The notes beneath the pieces were generated by a model. That model worked only from the letters and a program-made list of their open reading frames with translations. It searched no databases and had not been told where the DNA came from. A stretch of DNA of 64,000 bases from Thalassobius sp050633445 (GTDB lineage: Bacteria; Pseudomonadota; Alphaproteobacteria; Rhodobacterales; Rhodobacteraceae). Location: positions 1 through 64,000 of the forward strand of contig JBOEGN010000018.1 in NCBI GenBank assembly GCA_050633445.1. Direction: 5' to 3'. Below, one piece after another: positions 58,896 to 64,000 of this stretch. Each line of letters begins with the position of its first letter. Within the stretch, counting starts at the first letter, position 1. The position numbers and the translations under genes were made by a program.

Positions 58896-60296
58896 TCAGT
58901 CGAGAGCCGCGCGGACACAATTGGTGAAATCCTCGCCGCGCTTTTCGAAATTGTCGTATTGATCAAAGCTTGCAGCAGCCGGGGCCAACAGGACTGTATC
59001 GCCGGGCTTCGCCTCGGCCTTAGCGCGGGTGACGGCGGTTTGCATGTCCGTGCACACCTCGGCGTCGATCCCATCAAGTTGCATCGCGAAATGCGCGGCC
59101 TCACGACCGATGACATAGGCCTTTTTCACATTGCCTGCTGCGGCCTGAAGCTGCTCCAAACCGCCTTCTTTTTCCAATCCCCCACAAATCCAGCGAATAT
59201 TCTGAAAGGCTTGCAAGGCTTTGGCGGCACTGTCCACATTGGTGGCCTTGGAATCGTTCACAAAGCGCACGCCATCGGCTTCTGCGATGGTCTGGCTGCG
59301 ATGCGGCAGGCCTTGGAAGGTGTGGAACGCATCCTCGATCAACCGCGGAGACAGGTTAAGCGCACGACACGCAGCATAGGCCGCGCAAGCGTTTTGGTGG
59401 TTATGTGCGCCGGGCAACCCCGTGATCTGACGCAGGTCGATCGAGCCCGCCTGACGGCCCTTACGGTATTCGCTCAGAAACCCTTTGCGCGCCCAAACCT
59501 GCCAGCCAGGGCCGGTGAGCTTACGATCGACAGAGACCTGGATCACCCGCGCATCCGCCGCCCCTTCGTACAGTTGGTTGGCCAGGTACTGCCCCTCGGG
59601 TTCGTCCACGCCAATGATCGCGCGATCCGGCCCGCCTTCGGCAAAGAGACGCCGCTTGGCCGCGAAATACCCGCCCATACCACCGTGGCGATCCAGATGA
59701 TCGGGGCTGAGGTTGGTGAACACGGCCACATCCGGCGTCAGTGCGCGGGCCAGATCCGTTTGATAGCTGGAGAGTTCCAACACCACCACGCCGCCATCTC
59801 CGGGTGGGTCAATGTCCAGCACCCCGCGTCCGATATTGCCCGCCAATTGCGCGGCGCGCCCCGCCTCGGTCAGCACATGGTGGATCAACGCGGATGTTGT
59901 GGACTTGCCGTTCGATCCGGTCACCGCAATCACGCGTGGCGGAGTTTCAAAATTGTCCCATTCCCCCGACGCAACAGAGCGGAAAAACAGACCGATATCA
60001 TTGTCCACAGGAACCCCAGCGGCCCAGGCTGCGACGATCACCCTATTCGGCTCGGGATAGAGATGCGGTATACCCGGCGAAACGATCAGACTGGCCACCC
60101 CGTCAAAAGCACCCTGCTTCTTCAGGTCAAGGATTTGAAAACCTTCGGCTTCTGCCGCCTCGCGCGCGGACGGGTTGTCGTCCCAACAAATGGGCACGGC
60201 CCCGCCAGCCTGCAAAGCTCGCGCCGTCGCCAGCCCCGAGCGTCCCAATCCAAGAACCGCCACTTTCTGGCCTTCGAACCCTTTGACTGGAATCAT
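58896..60296 (-). CDS. murD: UDP-N-acetylmuramoylalanine--D-glutamate ligase
   Basis: MurD (466 residues) adds D-glutamate in peptidoglycan synthesis. The nucleotide loop VLGLGRSGLATARAL, the ATP-binding AVTGSNGKSTTSALI and VVVLELSSYQTDLARALTPDVAV, NLSPDHLDRHGGMGGYFAAK are clear. ATG 60296 starts MIPVKGFEGQKVAVLGLG; an upstream in-frame ATG at 60332 is not supported. It is separated from mraY by 120 bases that include a copy of the intergenic repeat, so the two may not share one transcript. Confidence 0.95.
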   Translation of the reverse strand: MIPVKGFEGQKVAVLGLGRSGLATARALQAGGAVPICWDDNPSAREAAEAEGFQILDLKKQGAFDGVASLIVSPGIPHLYPEPNRVIVAAWAAGVPVDNDIGLFFRSVASGEWDNFETPPRVIAVTGSNGKSTTSALIHHVLTEAGRAAQLAGNIGRGVLDIDPPGDGGVVVLELSSYQTDLARALTPDVAVFTNLSPDHLDRHGGMGGYFAAKRRLFAEGGPDRAIIGVDEPEGQYLANQLYEGAADARVIQVSVDRKLTGPGWQVWARKGFLSEYRKGRQAGSIDLRQITGLPGAHNHQNACAAYAACRALNLSPRLIEDAFHTFQGLPHRSQTIAEADGVRFVNDSKATNVDSAAKALQAFQNIRWICGGLEKEGGLEQLQAAAGNVKKAYVIGREAAHFAMQLDGIDAEVCTDMQTAVTRAKAEAKPGDTVLLAPAAASFDQYDNFEKRGEDFTNCVRAALD

Positions 60297-60344
60297 TCCG
60301 GCTTCTCCTCTAAAGGCCCTGCGCAACCACAAGACCTGATCGCC

Positions 60345-60374
60345 TCATCTCGCTTCTTCTTGGCCTAAATACCC
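60345..60374. repeat. Second, inverted copy of the intergenic repeat tail
   Basis: On the minus strand GGGTATTTAGGCCAAGAAG followed by AAGCGAGATGA, matching the GGGATATTT...AAGAAG end at 58873-58895. It lies in the gap between murD and mraY. Confidence 0.5.
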
Positions 60375-60416
60375 AATGCGCACCAGCTCAACCAGCGCCT
60401 CGTTTCGGAAAAACGC

Positions 60417-61499
60417 TTAGCGGACCTTCAGCGTGGCCAGACCGATCATGGCCAGGATCAGCGCGATGATCCAGAACCGGATCACGATCTGAGGCTCGGC
60501 CCAGCCCTTTTTCTCATAATGGTGATGGATCGGGGCCATCAAGAAAACGCGTTTGCCGGTGCGTTTGAAATACAGCACTTGGATGATCACCGACAGCGCC
60601 TCGACCACGAACAGCCCGCCGACAATGGCCAGGACGATCTCGTGTTTGGTGGCCACGGCGATCGCGCCCAAAGCCCCGCCCAAGGCAAGGGATCCGGTGT
60701 CGCCCATGAAAACAGCGGCGGGCGGCGCGTTATACCACAGAAAGCCCAAGCCTCCGCCGACAAGACCCGCCACAAAAATCAGGATCTCGCCCGTGCCCGG
60801 CACATAATGCACGTCCAGATACTCGGTAAAGTCGACGCGGCCGACGGCATAAGCGATCACGCCCAGCGTGGCGCTGGCGATCATCACCGGCATGATGGCC
60901 AGCCCGTCCAGCCCGTCCGTCAGGTTCACCGCATTGGCCGAGCCGACGATCACGATCATCCCGAAGGGGATAAAGACAAAGCCCAGGTTGATCAGCGTGT
61001 CCTTGAACACCGGCAGGGCCAGTTTGTATTGCAGCGCCTCGGGGTGGTACATCGTCGCCCAATAGCCCGCGATGCCCGAAATCAAAAAGCCCAGCAAAAG
61101 CCGTATCTTACCCGGCACGCCTGCGGTGTTTTGCTTGCTGACCTTGGCAAAGTCATCGGCGAACCCGATCAGGCCAAACGCCATCGTCACGAACAGCACC
61201 AGCCACACAAACGGGTTGTCCAGACGCGCCCAAAGCAAAGTCGAGGTCAGCAGCGCCCCCACGATCAGCAGCCCGCCCATGGTGGGGGTGCCGGCCTTGA
61301 CGAAATGGCCCTCGGGGCCGTCATCGCGGATCGGTTGGCCTTTGCCCTGCTTGCGCCGCAACACGTTGATCAGCGGCTGACCAAAGATAAAACCAAAGAT
61401 CAGCGCCGTCATGAACGCCCCGCCCGACCGGAAGGTGATGTAGCGAAACAGGTTAAAGAAATCGCCACCATCCGACAGCTCGGTCAGCCAATAGAGCAT
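60417..61499 (-). CDS. mraY: Phospho-N-acetylmuramoyl-pentapeptide transferase
   Basis: MraY (360 residues) attaches phospho-MurNAc-pentapeptide to undecaprenyl phosphate to form lipid I, with 10 membrane helices. The catalytic motifs are GFADDFAKVSK, SANAVNLTDGLDGLA and the HHHYEKKGWAEPQI loop. The start ATG 61499 (MLYWLTELSDGGDFFNLFRYITFRSGG) agrees with homologues. It follows murF by 48 bases in the transcription direction. Confidence 0.96.
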   Translation of the reverse strand: MLYWLTELSDGGDFFNLFRYITFRSGGAFMTALIFGFIFGQPLINVLRRKQGKGQPIRDDGPEGHFVKAGTPTMGGLLIVGALLTSTLLWARLDNPFVWLVLFVTMAFGLIGFADDFAKVSKQNTAGVPGKIRLLLGFLISGIAGYWATMYHPEALQYKLALPVFKDTLINLGFVFIPFGMIVIVGSANAVNLTDGLDGLAIMPVMIASATLGVIAYAVGRVDFTEYLDVHYVPGTGEILIFVAGLVGGGLGFLWYNAPPAAVFMGDTGSLALGGALGAIAVATKHEIVLAIVGGLFVVEALSVIIQVLYFKRTGKRVFLMAPIHHHYEKKGWAEPQIVIRFWIIALILAMIGLATLKVR

Positions 61500-61547
61500 G
61501 TATTCAGTCCTTCCAGTCCGGTGCCGACGTCGATTTCGGCCCTTGCT

Positions 61548-62981
61548 TTATTCAGGTTGGGGGGTCCCTTGGCGCAGTTTCTTGATGGCGTCAACAACAA
61601 GGGACACTTTGCTGCCCTTTGACCCCTTCACCAGCACCACATCACCGGCATCAATCAGCCGATGCGCGCGCGCAGCCATGGTTTTCGCCTCTTCTGTCCA
61701 ATCGCCACGCTTATTAACGGGCAGTTTCGACCAAAGCGTGTTCATGCGTGGCCCGACGCAATGAATGATGTCGATATCTTGGACATAGGGCAATTCGGCG
61801 ATCAGAGCGTGCAGTTCGATTTCGTCGGGGCCCAGTTCCAGCATGTCGCCCAGAATGGCAACGCGGCGACCTTGCGGCAAACGACCGACGCCGTCGACGG
61901 GATGCGCGGCGGCTAACACCTCGAGCGCAGCGGCCATCGACGTCGGATTGGCGTTGAAGGCATCGTCGATCAGCTCCATCGCCTGATCTTCCATCACTTT
62001 GTCCAGCTGGATGCGTTCGCGGAACCCGCGCCCCGCTGGCGGCACCCAATGCGCAATGTCGCTGGCCGCCATGGTCGTATCCATCCCCAGCGCCTGCGTC
62101 ACCGCCATCACCCCCATCGCGTTGACGGCAAAGTGCCGCCCGGCCGCCATGACCTTGAACAGCACCGGCCTGCGCCAAGCGCGCCCTTGCGCAATCGTCA
62201 CGTCATCCACCAAGGCGACATCCGTCAGACGGTGATGGTTGCGTTGCGCCTCGCCAAAGGTGATCAGCTGCGCCCCATAGCGGCGCGCGGTGTCCTCGAG
62301 GATAGGGCTGGTCGGCAGGTCGCCATTCACCACGGCCACACCGCCGGGTTCTAACCCCTCAAAGATGCTGGCCTTTTCATGGGCGATGCCATCCAGATTC
62401 TCAAAGGCCTCCAGATGGGCGGCGGCGACTGTCGTGATCATCGCCACATGCGGCCGCGCCAGTCGCGCCAGCGGAGCGATCTCTCCGGGGTTGCTCATGC
62501 CGATTTCGATCACGGCATAGGCGCTGTCCGCTGGCATCCGTGCCAATGTCAGCGGCACGCCCCAATGATTGTTATAGCTGGCCTCGGCGGCGTGGGTTTT
62601 GCCCTGCCCGCCCAGAACCGTACGCAACATTTCCTTGGTCGAGGTTTTGCCGACGGACCCGGTGACGGCAACGATCTGCGCCTTTGTACGTGCCCGCGCG
62701 GCGGTGGCCAGATCTTCGAGCGCGGCCAAGACATCGGGTACAATCAACAACGGGGCATCCGCGGAAACACCATCGGGCGCATGGCTGACCAATGCAGCCC
62801 CGGCGCCTTTCTCCAAAGCTTGCGCAACGAAGTCGTGACCATCGCGCGCAGCCTTCAACGCGACGAACAGATCCCCGCGCTGAAGTGTCCGTGTGTCGAT
62901 CGAGACTCCATCGACGGCCCAATCGCCCACGACGCGCCCACCCGTTGCGGCGGCGGCCTCTGCGGCAGTCCAAAGGCTCAT
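61548..62981 (-). CDS. murF: UDP-N-acetylmuramoyl-tripeptide--D-alanyl-D-alanine ligase
   Basis: MurF (477 residues) adds D-Ala-D-Ala to the tripeptide. It has the ATP loop AVTGSVGKTSTKEMLRTVL, the ASYNNHWGVPLTLARMP segment and IDDAFNANPTSMAAALEVLA. Its start overlaps the murE stop by 4 bases (ATGA), so the pair is coupled. Confidence 0.96.
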   Translation of the reverse strand: MSLWTAAEAAAATGGRVVGDWAVDGVSIDTRTLQRGDLFVALKAARDGHDFVAQALEKGAGAALVSHAPDGVSADAPLLIVPDVLAALEDLATAARARTKAQIVAVTGSVGKTSTKEMLRTVLGGQGKTHAAEASYNNHWGVPLTLARMPADSAYAVIEIGMSNPGEIAPLARLARPHVAMITTVAAAHLEAFENLDGIAHEKASIFEGLEPGGVAVVNGDLPTSPILEDTARRYGAQLITFGEAQRNHHRLTDVALVDDVTIAQGRAWRRPVLFKVMAAGRHFAVNAMGVMAVTQALGMDTTMAASDIAHWVPPAGRGFRERIQLDKVMEDQAMELIDDAFNANPTSMAAALEVLAAAHPVDGVGRLPQGRRVAILGDMLELGPDEIELHALIAELPYVQDIDIIHCVGPRMNTLWSKLPVNKRGDWTEEAKTMAARAHRLIDAGDVVLVKGSKGSKVSLVVDAIKKLRQGTPQPE

Positions 62982-64000
62982 GCCAATCCCCCGTCCAGCG
63001 CCATCACGGCCATACTGGCTTGTTCCACATCATCAAAGGGCAGCACGTCGTCGCCAACGATCTGTCCGACTTCATGCCCTTTGCCGGCGATCAACAGCGC
63101 ATCGCCCGGCCCTAATGCGTCAACGCCACGCAGGATCGCCTCGGCCCGGTCACCGATCTCCATCGCGTCAGGACAGCCCAGCATGACGGCCTGCCGGATC
63201 ACTGCCGGATCTTCCGAGCGGGGGTTGTCATCGGTCACGATCACCAGATCAGCATTCGCCGCTGCCGCTTGCCCCATCAAAGGCCGTTTGGTCGCGTCAC
63301 GATCTCCGCCGGCCCCAACGATGGCCACCAGACGCCCCATCACATGAGGGCGCATCGCCTGGAGCGCAGTCGAAACCGCATCGGGCGTATGCGCGTAATC
63401 GACAAAAACCGATGCGCCATTTTCCCGTGCTGCAGCCAGTTGCATCCGTCCGCGCACTCCTTTGAGATGGGGCAAGGTTTCGAACACACGCTCGGGGTCC
63501 TCGCCGCAGCCAATGACCAGCGCGGCGGCCAGCAAAACATTCTCGGCCTGAAACCCTCCGATCAAGGGCAGATGACACATATGCACCTGTTCTTCATAGG
63601 AAAACCGGATCTGTTGACCGGTTGCTTCGTACCGCTGCCCAAGCAAACGCAGACGCGCCTGATCGCTGCGCCCGACCGTCAGAACCGCCTGCCCGCGCGA
63701 GCCCGCAATCCGCGCCATATCTGACCCGCGCGGATCGTCGATATTGATCACGGCGACCCCATCCTCGGACAGGACACGGTCGAACAGGCCGGCCTTGGCG
63801 TTGAAATAGTCTTCGAAGGTTTTGTGATAGTCCAGATGGTCTTGCGTAAAGTTGGTGAACCCCGCCGCACGCAGATGCACACCGTCCAATCGGCGTTGCG
63901 CTAACCCGTGACTGGACGCCTCCATCGCGGCATGAGTCACCCCTGCATGAGCGATCTTGGACAACATCCGGTGCAGGGTCACAGGTTCGGGCGTGGTATG
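62978..64000 (-). CDS. murE: UDP-N-acetylmuramoyl-tripeptide synthetase MurE, C-terminal part
   Basis: The frame runs off the window; about 340 C-terminal residues are present. At the edge the sequence reads HTTPEPVTLHRML, and then the catalytic region ASSHGLAQRR, NFTQDHLDYHKTFEDYFNAKAGLF, FVDYAHTPDAVSTALQAMRPH and the meso-diaminopimelate recognition motif TDDNPRSEDP are seen, consistent with a DAP-type peptidoglycan. The start lies beyond base 64000. Confidence 0.95.
   Translation of the reverse strand, partial: HTTPEPVTLHRMLSKIAHAGVTHAAMEASSHGLAQRRLDGVHLRAAGFTNFTQDHLDYHKTFEDYFNAKAGLFDRVLSEDGVAVINIDDPRGSDMARIAGSRGQAVLTVGRSDQARLRLLGQRYEATGQQIRFSYEEQVHMCHLPLIGGFQAENVLLAAALVIGCGEDPERVFETLPHLKGVRGRMQLAAARENGASVFVDYAHTPDAVSTALQAMRPHVMGRLVAIVGAGGDRDATKRPLMGQAAAANADLVIVTDDNPRSEDPAVIRQAVMLGCPDAMEIGDRAEAILRGVDALGPGDALLIAGKGHEVGQIVGDDVLPFDDVEQASMAVMALDGGLA

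Overview
The window looks like a stretch of core chromosome from a marine-type alphaproteobacterium of the Rhodobacterales (Roseobacter group). I base this on the protein families and gene order: a DnaJ-cobS-cobT neighbourhood, DUF2484 next to murB, a Hint-domain RTX protein, malate synthase G, a TTG-started pntA, dense GC-rich coding, and a GGGATATTT/AAGAAG-type intergenic repeat of a kind common in this order. This assignment is an inference; there is no rRNA or tRNA here to test it. Coding density is very high and no gene-free stretch exceeds about 220 bases. I see no insertion sequence, prophage, CRISPR array, tRNA or plasmid function.

Layout, 1-13 kb: the end of a peptide/nickel-type ABC transporter (partial binding protein and two permeases); a YeeE/YedE-type sulfur-compound channel; a DUF3422 membrane protein; azoR divergent from a CGNR zinc-finger regulator across a repeated operator-like region; the proton-translocating transhydrogenase pntAB; then a three-gene operon for an exported metallo-beta-lactamase-fold protein, an exported rhodanese and a small membrane methyltransferase-like protein. 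12-20 kb: an SDR, a TetR regulator divergent from a two-gene isoquinoline-1-oxidoreductase-like molybdoenzyme, an RTX/Hint surface or secreted protein, and a class I glutamine-amidotransferase-like hydrolase. 20-34 kb: glcG and glcB, pepN, several small conserved proteins, gatB, a thioesterase, a J-domain protein, exported msrB and cobS. 34-42 kb: a small secreted protein, a glycosyltransferase-like protein, cobT (broken by two assembly gaps), an aminopeptidase P, DUF427, a CLC chloride transporter and a GlcD-type flavoprotein.

42.5-64 kb is one long minus-strand block. Read in its transcription order it is murE(partial)-murF-mraY-murD-ftsW-murG-murC-APC permease-DUF2484-murB-ddl-ftsQ-ftsA-ftsZ-lpxC-bamD-recN, a division and cell wall (dcw) cluster followed by outer-membrane biogenesis and recombination genes. 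It is interrupted by one plus-strand flavoprotein gene (HI0933/BaiN type) between ftsW and murD and by an amino-acid permease between murC and murB. Intrinsic terminators lie between ftsA and ftsZ and between ftsZ and lpxC, so ftsZ seems able to be its own transcription unit.

No wholly new system stands out. The best candidates for a second look are the exported MBL-fold protein whose canonical zinc ligands have been replaced, with its rhodanese partner; the tandem inverted repeats between azoR and the CGNR regulator; and a double-hairpin element at 5.6-5.7 kb that could be a small RNA. Three runs of N (two of 2 bases in cobT, one of 83 in ddl) are assembly gaps and make two genes look broken when they probably are not.
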